Notes under the pieces: model-generated
Told to the model about the DNA's origin: nothing
Seen by the model: the letters and a program-made list of their open reading frames with translations, nothing else
Databases searched by the model: none
Position numbers and translations under genes: made by a program
In this document: one piece after another, positions 1 to 6,354 of the stretch
How the letters are laid out: every line of letters starts with the position of its first letter
How positions within the stretch are numbered: position 1 is the first letter of the stretch
Assembly: GCA_937942965.1 (NCBI GenBank)
Contig: CALDGN010000209.1
Span: forward strand, 1-11,363
Reading direction: 5' to 3'
Length of the DNA: 11,363 nt
From: an uncultured Acidimicrobiales bacterium
GTDB taxonomy: Bacteria > Actinomycetota > Acidimicrobiia > Acidimicrobiales > UBA10347

Positions 1-244
1 ATCGGGTTGCCTCGTCTTCGCGCCAACCGATGCTGTGGCTCAACTCGCGGGTGAAGGTGGCAAGGTCGGTCTCAGTCGGATCGGGGACTTCCACAATGTC
101 GACGTCGGTCCCTGGCACCTGGATGATGCGTTGGGCCAATGTTTCGGCTTCGTTGAGCGTGTTGAGTTCTCGAACGACGACGGTCACGTTGTTGCGGCGG
201 CCCGTTACTCGGTAGCGGATGGGGTGCTCGGCTCGATGTTGCAT
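1..244 (-). CDS. Hypothetical protein, N-terminal part (runs off left edge)
   Basis: An open frame reads leftward from the ATG at 244-242 to the window edge without a stop, giving 81 complete codons. A good Shine-Dalgarno sequence, AAAGGAAG (257-250), sits 5 nt upstream and supports both the frame and the start. The N-terminus reads MQHRAEHPIRYRVTGRRN, followed by a hydrophilic stretch in which short beta-like segments (VTVVVREL, VDIVEVPD) alternate with charged helical segments (NEAETLAQRII). No signal peptide or membrane segment is visible. I do not recognise the family. It points the same way as the oleBC-oleD unit and begins 89 bp beyond the oleD stop, but it has its own ribosome binding site, so cotranscription is possible but unproven. 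Its function cannot be assigned from this fragment. Confidence 0.6.
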   Translation of the reverse strand, partial: MQHRAEHPIRYRVTGRRNNVTVVVRELNTLNEAETLAQRIIQVPGTDVDIVEVPDPTETDLATFTRELSHSIGWREDEATR

Positions 245-314
245 GGTCGCTTCCTTTGCGATCGGAGGTTGTCCTCTGATCGTGCGGCCGCGACGTGTCG
301 AGCGGCAGGGTCCG

Positions 315-335
315 AAGTCCCTGATTGTTGGACTT
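315..335 (-). terminator. Weak candidate hairpin at the oleD 3' end
   Basis: AAGTCC (315-320) and GGACTT (330-335) form a perfect 6-bp inverted repeat around a 9-nt loop, and the right arm overlaps the oleD stop codon (336-334). There is no U-tract on either strand. It could be a weak terminator or an mRNA 3'-end stabiliser for the oleBC-oleD transcript. A 6-bp repeat in GC-rich DNA can also arise by chance. Confidence 0.25.
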
Positions 336-1302
336 AGTGCGCCCGAAACGACGCCGTGAGCTTTGCAAGTCCCTGGTCGAGGGAGACCGCTGGCTGCCAA
401 TCGAGCAACGCTCGGGTTTCTCGCTGGTCGTACCAGTGCGCGGTGCTGAGTTGCTCGGCGAGGAAGCGGGTCATCGGCGGATCGCGGTCGATGCTGCCCG
501 CAGCCCACACGGCTTCGACGAGAGCGCCGACCGATTTCGCAGCTGCTGGCGCCACGGACCCGGTCGGGAAGGCAACGCCCGCTGCGTCGCACAGGCCCCG
601 CAGCAGTTCGATGACGGGCCGGGGCTCACCGTTCGTCACGACGAGCGCTCGTCCGTGCACCTGCTCAATGCGATCGAGCGCGGCGGCGATCGCGTCGGCC
701 GCGTTGGTGACATAGGTCGAGTCGACGAGCGCGGCGCCGGTGCCGATGACTCGGAGCGCTCCACTCTTCGCACGTTCAACAATGCGGCCGACGAGTTGTT
801 CGTCGCCCGGTCCCCACACGAGATGGGGTCGGACCGCGGTGACGGCGAGGTCGGGTCCGTCCGCGGCGAGCGAAAGCAGTTCGGCCTGGGCCTTGCTCCG
901 GGCGTAGTGCGTCTTGGCTTGGCCCGGGTCAGCGGGAAGTGCGCCCACGCCGACGTGCGCGTCGCCCGAGCTCGCCACTGCAGGAGACGAGACGTAGACG
1001 AATCGCTCGACGCCGGCCCGCTCGCTCGCGTCGATGAGCGAACGGGTCGCGGTGACGTTGACGTCGACGAACTCTTGCCAGGCGCCGGTGGGGGAGACGC
1101 GTGCCGCCAGGTGGATGACAGCGTTTTGGCTATCGACGGCGGCATCGACGACGCGGGCGTCTCGCAGGTCGCCTTGGATCTCCCGGCAGCTGATCCCACT
1201 CGGTCGGCGCTGCAGCACGGTGACATCGTGGTCCTGGTGCAGCAGTGTCTCGGCCACGGTGCGTCCGAGCATGCCGCTCGCCCCGGTGACCAGAACCTTC
1301 AT
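334..1302 (-). CDS. oleD: OleD, 2-alkyl-3-ketoalkanoate reductase (extended SDR)
   Basis: A 322-residue NAD(P)H-dependent reductase of the extended SDR (NAD-dependent epimerase/dehydratase) family. In olefin biosynthesis OleD reduces the 2-alkyl-3-keto acid made by OleA to the 2-alkyl-3-hydroxy acid, the substrate of OleC. Visible motifs are the Rossmann glycine motif TGASGMLG (residues 6-13), GDLRD (44-48), HLAA (64-67), VSS (104-106), and the catalytic pair Tyr133/Lys137 in YARSK, followed by AVRPHLVWGPGD, typical of this family. Length is close to that of known OleD proteins. The ATG at 1302 lies 3 nt past the oleBC stop, and its AGGA (1314-1311) lies at the very end of oleBC, so the two are almost certainly cotranscribed and translationally coupled. 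The assignment rests on context: the same fold also covers 3-beta-hydroxysteroid dehydrogenase-like and sugar epimerase enzymes, but adjacency to oleBC makes OleD by far the best call. Ends with TAA. Confidence 0.9.
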   Translation of the reverse strand: MKVLVTGASGMLGRTVAETLLHQDHDVTVLQRRPSGISCREIQGDLRDARVVDAAVDSQNAVIHLAARVSPTGAWQEFVDVNVTATRSLIDASERAGVERFVYVSSPAVASSGDAHVGVGALPADPGQAKTHYARSKAQAELLSLAADGPDLAVTAVRPHLVWGPGDEQLVGRIVERAKSGALRVIGTGAALVDSTYVTNAADAIAAALDRIEQVHGRALVVTNGEPRPVIELLRGLCDAAGVAFPTGSVAPAAAKSVGALVEAVWAAGSIDRDPPMTRFLAEQLSTAHWYDQRETRALLDWQPAVSLDQGLAKLTASFRAH

Positions 1303-1305
1303 CGC

Positions 1306-3915
1306 CTAGATCCTGGCGCGGGTCTTGCCCCGCAGAATCGCGTCGGCCCAGACCTGGACACGGGAGCGGTCGATCTTGGAGTTGTGGCGTCGGTCGACGG
1401 GGATCTTCGGCGCGACCAGAACCGCAGCGACCGGAAAGTCGACGGCGGCACGCACCTGGGCGGTCACGTCAGGGCCAGCTACTACGGCTCGTCCAAGGTT
1501 TGGTCCCGAGATGACGACGGCGATCTGTTGCGTCCCGATCGGACCGATACCGACTGCGGCTGCGAGCTCGACACCCGGCACCGACTCGGCGGCGAGCTCG
1601 ATCGGCACGGGAGTACGCACACCGTCGGGCGTGTGCAGCAGGTGGTCGACCCGACCCTCAATCCAGAGCCGACCGAGGTCATCGAGGTGGCCGACGTCGC
1701 CCGAGCGATGCCAGTCCTGAACGAAGGCGTGGCGTTGTTGCGCCCAGAGACCGTCGTACCCGGCGCATCGATGCGGCGCTCGAACCCAGATCTCACCAAC
1801 CTCGCCTGGTGCGAGGGGCGTCGGCATCGTGCCGCTCGGAGCGTCGGGCGCGCAGATCGCGACGTCGACGGAGGGCAATGGCTGACCGACGCAGACGCCA
1901 CCTGCGGTGGCATCGGCTCGGATCTCGGGAGCGGAAGCAACGGTGACGGGCAGGGCCTCGGTCATGCCATACGGCGTGTACATCGTGGCGTTTGGAAACA
2001 CCGGCTCGGTCGCCTGCAGCAGGGCCGGCGAAACCGGAGCGCCTGCGGTCGCCACGGCTCGCAAGGCGGCCAACGTCTCTCGTTGCGGTGGGGTCGCTTC
2101 ACCAGCAGTTGCCGCGATGTTGGCGAGCACTCGTGGCGAGGCGAACAGGATCGTTGCGTCGAGCGCAGCGGCAGCCTCGGCGAGCGCCGGTGCGGCAAGG
2201 TCGGCGGGCTTCGTGACGTCCATTGCGGGGATGACCGAGCCGATGCCGACGGCGGGAGCAAGCACGGCGAAGGGGGCGAAGGCGACGACGAGCCGATCCG
2301 TTGGCTGCACGTCGAAGGCTTGGATCACGGCATCGCGCTGGGCTTCGAGTTGACGGTGGGTATACCGCACGCCCTTTGATGGGCCGGTCGAGCCCGACGT
2401 GAACACGATCGCAGCGAGCGCATCAGCGGCTGGCTCGTCTAGCGCGGGCGCATCGGGTGCGGCGGCGACCATCTCGGCCAGGCTGTCCGGAGCGCCGAGG
2501 CCTCGAGCGAGTGACGGAGCAAGCGGCGCTACGGACGCTCGGCGAGCAGGCAGCCGCAAGCTCTTCGCCAACGAGAGTCCTCGCCAGTCGCCGACGACAA
2601 CGTCGGGGCGAGACGACCGCAGCGCGCGGCGCATGCCGTCGAGGCCGAGGGCGGCATCGGGGGCCACGACCACGATCCCCGCCCGCAGGCACGCATAGAT
2701 AAGGACCATGAGATCGATCCCTGGCGGGACCAGCGTCGCAAGCCGAGCGCCTGGCGTGACCCCAGCGGCGACGAGTGCGGCTGCGGTGGCCTCGATGCGA
2801 CCGTTGAGGTCGCGGAAGCTGATCGTCTGTGCGACGTTGGCTGGCGCCTTGGTATCCATCTCGATGACCGCGGGCGCATCGTCGTCGCGGCGCTGGTGGA
2901 CCGCAGACCACATCCGGGATCGCGGCCCAGCATGTGGTTCCTCAGTGGCAGCTTGGCCCGGGCGGGTCTCGTCGAGTCGTTCGATCCAGGCATCGATTGT
3001 GGCGATGACGCCGCGCTCGCCTGCGGAAGAAGCAGTGTCCTCGATGACTTGATGGCCGGCATTGGCGTAGCGATGGACCTGGGCATGGGGCAGCCGCGCC
3101 ATGAGATCGTGCAGGAACGCATCGGAGAAGACGATGTCCTTGGCGCCCCACAACAGCAGCGCTGGCACATCGGCGAGCTTGGCCATGCCGTCGGCGACCG
3201 CGGCCAGTGGTTCGTGCGTCGGGTGCGTTTCGAGCACGGGGATGTCTTCGACGAAGTCGTGGATCCCCACCCGTCGATCGGCCGACCGGTACGGCGCCGT
3301 GTAGCCCCGGTACACATCGCGGGCGAGCTGGGGTCGTGCCATCCGAAGTGCGCCGTGCAAGAACGTCGGCGTGATCTCACAGGTGGCCCGCAGCGTGGCC
3401 CGAGCGATCGAGATGAGCGGCGGCACGTTGACGCCGTCGGGTCGAGCGACGCCGGTGTTCATCAGCACGATGCCGGCGAGCTGGTCGACGTGTCGTTGCG
3501 CCCAGCCCATCGAGATCGGCCCGCCCCAGTCATGGGCGACGGTGACGACGGGGCCGGTGATGCCGAGCGCTTCGGTCAGAACGCCGAGGTCGTCGACGTG
3601 ATCGGCGAACCGACGCTGCGCACCGGTCCGTTCTGAGAAGCCCATGTTCAACAGGTCGACGGCAACGACCCGCCAGTCGGTCAGCGCACCAGCGAGGCCT
3701 CGCCACATGTAGGACCAGTTCGGATTTCCGTGGACGCACAGCACGGTGCCACGAACATCATTCCCGCCCGTATCGAGAACGTGCCAGGTGCGCTCGACCC
3801 CGGCGCTATCGCGAGCCGACACGAGCCTCGACCACGCCGAATCCAGGCCGGGCAGGCCAGTCGGCGGCAGTTGGGCCGGGAATTTTTGGCCTGCCGTTCT
3901 GCTTCGGGACTTCAT
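1306..3915 (-). CDS. oleBC: OleBC fusion: beta-lactone decarboxylase + beta-lactone synthetase
   Basis: An 869-residue two-domain enzyme. Residues about 40-318 are an alpha/beta-hydrolase of the haloalkane dehalogenase-like OleB group: HGNPNW (62-67), nucleophile Asp129 in AHDWGG, WGAKD (256-260), and His288 in NAGHQVIED. OleB removes CO2 from a cis-beta-lactone to give a cis-alkene. After a polar linker, residues about 335-869 are an ANL-type adenylating enzyme (OleC): P-loop TSGSTGPSKG (506-515), YGMTEA, RSGDVG, and C-terminal catalytic Lys847 in NSKID. OleC uses ATP to close the beta-hydroxy acid to the beta-lactone. Fused oleBC is known from Actinobacteria such as Micrococcus luteus. I chose the ATG at 3915-3913. 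The frame stays open to an ATG at 4047, but that start would add 44 low-complexity residues and overlap divergent oleA. No Shine-Dalgarno precedes 3915, so the message may be nearly leaderless or the true start slightly different. Product and partner: OleA from the divergent gene and OleD directly downstream. Confidence 0.93.
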   Translation of the reverse strand: MKSRSRTAGQKFPAQLPPTGLPGLDSAWSRLVSARDSAGVERTWHVLDTGGNDVRGTVLCVHGNPNWSYMWRGLAGALTDWRVVAVDLLNMGFSERTGAQRRFADHVDDLGVLTEALGITGPVVTVAHDWGGPISMGWAQRHVDQLAGIVLMNTGVARPDGVNVPPLISIARATLRATCEITPTFLHGALRMARPQLARDVYRGYTAPYRSADRRVGIHDFVEDIPVLETHPTHEPLAAVADGMAKLADVPALLLWGAKDIVFSDAFLHDLMARLPHAQVHRYANAGHQVIEDTASSAGERGVIATIDAWIERLDETRPGQAATEEPHAGPRSRMWSAVHQRRDDDAPAVIEMDTKAPANVAQTISFRDLNGRIEATAAALVAAGVTPGARLATLVPPGIDLMVLIYACLRAGIVVVAPDAALGLDGMRRALRSSRPDVVVGDWRGLSLAKSLRLPARRASVAPLAPSLARGLGAPDSLAEMVAAAPDAPALDEPAADALAAIVFTSGSTGPSKGVRYTHRQLEAQRDAVIQAFDVQPTDRLVVAFAPFAVLAPAVGIGSVIPAMDVTKPADLAAPALAEAAAALDATILFASPRVLANIAATAGEATPPQRETLAALRAVATAGAPVSPALLQATEPVFPNATMYTPYGMTEALPVTVASAPEIRADATAGGVCVGQPLPSVDVAICAPDAPSGTMPTPLAPGEVGEIWVRAPHRCAGYDGLWAQQRHAFVQDWHRSGDVGHLDDLGRLWIEGRVDHLLHTPDGVRTPVPIELAAESVPGVELAAAVGIGPIGTQQIAVVISGPNLGRAVVAGPDVTAQVRAAVDFPVAAVLVAPKIPVDRRHNSKIDRSRVQVWADAILRGKTRARI

Positions 3916-4018
3916 GCGAGACGGCGTACAGTAACCGGAGCCCACCGATCCGCCGACCGTTCGTGCCCTTGCCGACGGTCCGCGGTGGTACCGAGAGTCT
4001 GTGGCCAAGGAGTACATC
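3916..4018. promoter_or_regulatory. Divergent oleBC / oleA control region
   Basis: The only DNA between the two arms of the ole cluster, about 100 bp, so promoters for both must lie here or just inside the genes. A TAnnnT-type element, TACTGT on the minus strand (3933-3928), would place an oleBC transcript start only a few bases before its ATG. The same site read on the plus strand is TACAGT (3927-3932), a possible -10 for oleA. Neither has a convincing -35. Two repeats stand out: the direct repeat GCCGACCGT (3952-3960) / GCCGACGGT (3971-3979), 8 of 9 identical at 19-bp spacing, and within it the inverted pair GACCGT (3955-3960) / ACGGTC (3975-3980), centres 20 bp apart. These fit an operator for a dimeric regulator, but this is inference. 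Confidence 0.5.
4007..4012 (+). promoter_or_regulatory. Ribosome binding site that decides the oleA start
   Basis: AAGGAG is followed by a 6-nt spacer and GTG at 4019. This is the strongest Shine-Dalgarno in the area. It lies inside the reading frame that would begin at the upstream GTG (4001), so it argues for initiation at 4019. Confidence 0.75.
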
Positions 4019-5050
4019 GTGGCGGCACCCAGGTCTCGATTCGACAATATTGCGATCAGCGGATTAGCGCATGTTGATGCTGGCGTCGTGGTGTCGTCGT
4101 CTGAACTCGAAGATCAGATCACCGACACCATGGAACGCCTCCAGATGCCTCCCGGGCTACTCGAAGGTTTGACCGGTATCGAGAATCGCCGCTTCTGGGA
4201 TGTCGGCATGGCGCCGAGCGATGCTGCAGCACTCGCTGCTGAAAAGGTGCTGGCACAAACCGATGTCGAGCCGTCGAGCATTGGCGCATTAATCAACACG
4301 TCGGTGAGTCGCGACTATCTCGAGCCGTCGACTGCGGCGATCGTGCAAGGCAAGATCGGGCTCGGACGCGAGTGCATCAACTTCGACATTGGCAGTGCAT
4401 GCCTCGGCTTCCTACAGGGCGCCTCGATCGCAGCGTCGATGATCGATCGAGGTGAGATCGATCATGCATTGATCGTCGCCGGCGAGGACGGTCGACCGAT
4501 CGTCGAGAACACGATCCGCAACCTGCAAGATCCCGAGACCGACGACCTTTCGTTCCGCGAGCAGTTCGCGTGTCTCACGCTCGGCTCCGCAGGCGTCGCC
4601 ATGGTGATCTCTCGGGCCGAACCTGATGACGGCCTCCCACGGTTCCTCGGTGGTCTGAGTGTCTCCGCAACCCAGCACCACGCGCTCAGCGTCGGCAACT
4701 ACGAGGGCGGCAGGACCGACTCGCAGGCGTTGCTGATCGGCGGCCTCGAGTGCGCCGAAGAGGGTTGGGCCGAAGCCGCCGCGGCGTTCGACTGGAACGT
4801 TGCCGACGTCGACCTGTTCGCCATCCACCAGGTCAGCAAAGTCCACACCGACATGCTCGTCGACCTGCTCAAGTTCGAGCCCGAGCGGGTTCCCAAGATC
4901 TATCCGCAGTACGGCAACACGGGCCCTGCGTCGGTGCCCATGGTGCTGTCCAAGGAAGTCGACGCCGGCCGAGTGACCAGCGGTGACCAGATCATGCTCG
5001 TCGGCATGGGCAGCGGCATCAACGCCGCCGCCTTCGAAGTTCGTTGGTAA
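4019..5050 (+). CDS. oleA: OleA, acyl-CoA condensing enzyme (thiolase superfamily)
   Basis: A 343-residue thiolase-fold enzyme that performs head-to-head Claisen condensation of two fatty acyl-CoAs to a 2-alkyl-3-keto acid, the committing step of olefin biosynthesis. It closely resembles Xanthomonas OleA as I remember it: ISGLAHVDA near the start, INTSVSRDYLEPSTA (which carries the OleA-specific Glu102), catalytic Cys128 in GSACLGF, His270 in IHQVSKVHT, and Asn300 in YGNTGPASVPMVLSK. Cys, His and Asn form the expected triad. I place the start at GTG 4019, preceded by AAGGAG; a GTG at 4001 adds six residues and has only a weak upstream site. The Xanthomonas N-terminus also aligns better with the shorter form. 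It diverges from oleBC-oleD instead of leading them in one operon. The first 300 bp carry more A/T-ending codons than the rest. KAS III (FabH) is the main alternative, but the SRDYLEPSTA block and neighbours favour OleA. Confidence 0.95.
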   Translation: MAAPRSRFDNIAISGLAHVDAGVVVSSSELEDQITDTMERLQMPPGLLEGLTGIENRRFWDVGMAPSDAAALAAEKVLAQTDVEPSSIGALINTSVSRDYLEPSTAAIVQGKIGLGRECINFDIGSACLGFLQGASIAASMIDRGEIDHALIVAGEDGRPIVENTIRNLQDPETDDLSFREQFACLTLGSAGVAMVISRAEPDDGLPRFLGGLSVSATQHHALSVGNYEGGRTDSQALLIGGLECAEEGWAEAAAAFDWNVADVDLFAIHQVSKVHTDMLVDLLKFEPERVPKIYPQYGNTGPASVPMVLSKEVDAGRVTSGDQIMLVGMGSGINAAAFEVRW

Positions 5051-5202
5051 TTCCGCTTCGGCGGTGCCGGCGAGTTTGCGGGAGCAAATTGGGCTTCACA
5101 GAAGCTTGATGTTTGGCGCGATCGACGCTTCACGGCCGACCCATTGAATGAGTGGCATACCGGTTGACACCCGTCGGCCGGCAATCCCCGAAAGGACCAC
5201 TC
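5051..5202. other. Intergenic region after oleA, with a UUCG hairpin
   Basis: 152 bp without a gene. Immediately after the oleA stop, CCGC-TTCG-GCGG (5053-5064) forms a short 4-bp stem capped by the extra-stable c(UUCG)g tetraloop. It has no U-tract, so it is a possible but weak terminator for oleA. Further right, TTGACA (5164-5169) matches a -35 box, but I find no acceptable -10 at the right distance. The next gene is likely driven from somewhere in this stretch. Confidence 0.35.
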
Positions 5203-5568
5203 ATGTTGCTGGCCGCCTTTGACCATGCATCTCGTGGGGGCGATCACGGCCCCCGATTCCTGTTCCCACTACTGCTGCTCATTCTGGGCGGCTTCCTGTT
5301 CGCCAAGGTCATGCGCCGTCGTCGAGGCGGCGGTGGCTACGGACACCACGGTGTCTCGCCGGTGCGCACGCTCGACGATCGATTCGCCCGAGGCGAGATT
5401 GATCGTGCCGAGTACGAGCACCGCAAGGCCGTGCTGAACGGTGAGGACATCATCCCCCCGGCGCCCGCAGCCGCTGCGCCACCTGCACCGGCGCCAGCTG
5501 CGCCTCCGTCACCACCCGTCGACGACCGTCCCGCAACGGACACCGTCGATGACGTCGACGACGACTGA
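5203..5568 (+). CDS. Small membrane protein with SHOCT-like C-terminal domain
   Basis: A 121-residue protein. After a short N-terminus there is one hydrophobic helix (about residues 19-36, FLFPLLLLILGGFLFAKV) followed by MRRRRGGGG, a positive-inside anchor. Residues about 52-81 (SPVRTLDDRFARGEID, then RAEYEHRKAVLNGE) match the SHOCT (short C-terminal) pattern: a helix ending in hydrophobic-x-x-x-hydrophobic residues, then G-E-I, then E-Y-x-x-x-K-x-x-L. The tail is a proline/alanine linker ending in acidic VDDVDDD. SHOCT domains probably mediate oligomerisation or protein contacts; no enzymatic role is expected. Start: ATG 5203 has AAAGGA (5191-5196) six bases upstream; an in-frame ATG at 5152 adds 17 residues with no such site. 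It is separated from the downstream two-component genes by a strong hairpin, so it may be its own unit. Confidence 0.8.
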   Translation: MLLAAFDHASRGGDHGPRFLFPLLLLILGGFLFAKVMRRRRGGGGYGHHGVSPVRTLDDRFARGEIDRAEYEHRKAVLNGEDIIPPAPAAAAPPAPAPAAPPSPPVDDRPATDTVDDVDDD

Positions 5569-5589
5569 CAGAAGCGCCGAGTAGGTTCG

Positions 5590-5617
5590 GAAGGCCGGTC
5601 CACCAGGGCCGGCCTTC
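5590..5617 (+). terminator. Strong 12-bp hairpin, probable terminator
   Basis: GAAGGCCGGTCC (5590-5601) pairs with GGGCCGGCCTTC (5606-5617) over a 4-nt ACCA loop, with a single G-U pair. It starts 22 nt after the SHOCT gene stop. There is no U-tract, which is common for intrinsic terminators in high-GC actinobacteria. It ends only 22 nt before the response regulator ATG, so it would also lie in the leader of any message that starts upstream. Confidence 0.75.
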
Positions 5618-5639
5618 TGGCCGCGTAGGACGAAGCACC

Positions 5640-6329
5640 ATGCCCCAACGCATCTTGGTTGTCGATGACGAACGTGAGATCCGCCGCCTCGTCGCGTCGT
5701 ATCTCACCGACGACGGCTTCGACGTCGAAGAGCTCGAGAACGGCCGCCAAGTGCTCGACCGACTCGCCCGCCAACCGGCCGTCGATCTGATCTTGCTCGA
5801 CGTTCGCATGCCCGAACTCGACGGCATCGAAGCCCTCCGTGAGCTCCGCCGCTTCTCCGACGTCCACGTGATCATGCTCACCGCAGCCGTCGAGGAAACC
5901 GATCGCTTGATCGGGCTGTCCGTCGGCGCTGACGACTATGTAACCAAGCCGTTCTCGCCTCGCGAAGTTGTCGCCCGGGTCAAGGCTGTGCTGCGCCGAA
6001 CCCGGACCTCAACCGTTGAGCCTCTGCACGAGCCGCTTCGTTACGACGGCATCACCGTCGATGTCGACCGCCACGAAGTCCACGTCGACGGTTCGGCCGT
6101 CGATCTGTCAGCACTCCAGTTCGACCTGCTGCGAACGCTCGCCGAAAGTCCTGGTCGAGTGTTCGCCCGTCACCAGCTCATCGATCGTGTCTGGGGCCGC
6201 GACTTCTACGGCGAGGAACGCATCGTCGACGTCCACGTCGGGAACTTGCGCAAAGCGCTCGGTGACTCGGCTGCCGAACCCCGCTTCATCGAGACCGTCC
6301 GCGGTGTCGGCTACAAGTTCGTCGGGTGA
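5640..6329 (+). CDS. Two-component response regulator, OmpR/PhoB family
   Basis: A 229-residue DNA-binding response regulator. The receiver domain (about 3-118) has the acidic pair Asp9/Asp10, phospho-acceptor Asp54 in LLDVRMP, Thr81 and Lys103 in VTKPF. The C-terminal winged helix (about 130-229) shows LRYDGITVD, DLSALQFDLLRTL, VFARHQLIDRVWG, VDVHVGNLRKAL and the terminal RGVGYKF, all typical of PhoB-type trans-activation domains. On phosphorylation by the kinase encoded just downstream it should dimerise and bind direct repeats at target promoters. Start ATG 5640; AGGA (5627-5630) lies 9 nt upstream. It overlaps the kinase gene's re-initiation chain through a TGATG at its stop. Targets are not evident; the flanking ole and box genes are candidates only by proximity. 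Confidence 0.95.
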   Translation: MPQRILVVDDEREIRRLVASYLTDDGFDVEELENGRQVLDRLARQPAVDLILLDVRMPELDGIEALRELRRFSDVHVIMLTAAVEETDRLIGLSVGADDYVTKPFSPREVVARVKAVLRRTRTSTVEPLHEPLRYDGITVDVDRHEVHVDGSAVDLSALQFDLLRTLAESPGRVFARHQLIDRVWGRDFYGEERIVDVHVGNLRKALGDSAAEPRFIETVRGVGYKFVG

Positions 6330-6354
6330 TGCCATGAAAACCCCGTGCCCATGA
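6329..6354 (+). promoter_or_regulatory. Chained stop/start overlaps at the regulator-kinase junction
   Basis: The regulator stop TGA (6327-6329) overlaps ATG 6329-6331, which opens a two-codon frame ending at TGA 6335-6337. That stop overlaps ATG 6334-6336, which opens a six-codon frame (MKTPCP) ending at TGA 6352-6354. That stop in turn overlaps the kinase ATG at 6351-6353 as ATGA. No Shine-Dalgarno-like purine run precedes 6351. The arrangement suits termination-reinitiation coupling of kinase to regulator synthesis. The overlaps are seen directly; the function is inferred. Confidence 0.4.

Noticed and set aside
325..2379. 684-codon open frame on the plus strand opposite oleD and oleBC
   Set aside because: It lies antisense to two genes with clear motifs, its translation is rich in Arg/Gly/Asp with no recognisable domain, and long antisense frames are expected in GC-rich coding DNA.
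2896..3636. 246-codon plus-strand frame opposite the OleB domain
   Set aside because: Antisense shadow of a domain with an intact catalytic triad; no ribosome binding site or known motif.
1306..3915. Idea that this is a beta-lactone natural-product cluster and not an olefin pathway
   Set aside because: The OleB decarboxylase domain keeps its nucleophile Asp and His, so the beta-lactone should be converted to alkene; no other tailoring genes are present.
3916..4047. 44-residue N-terminal extension of OleBC from an ATG at 4047
   Set aside because: The added residues match no OleB sequence I know, the start lies inside oleA on the other strand, and conservation with OleB begins well after the ATG at 3915.
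5164..5169. TTGACA as the promoter -35 of the SHOCT gene
   Set aside because: The hexamer is a perfect match, but the DNA 16-18 bp downstream (around CCCGAAAGG) has no -10-like sequence and is already at the ribosome binding site.
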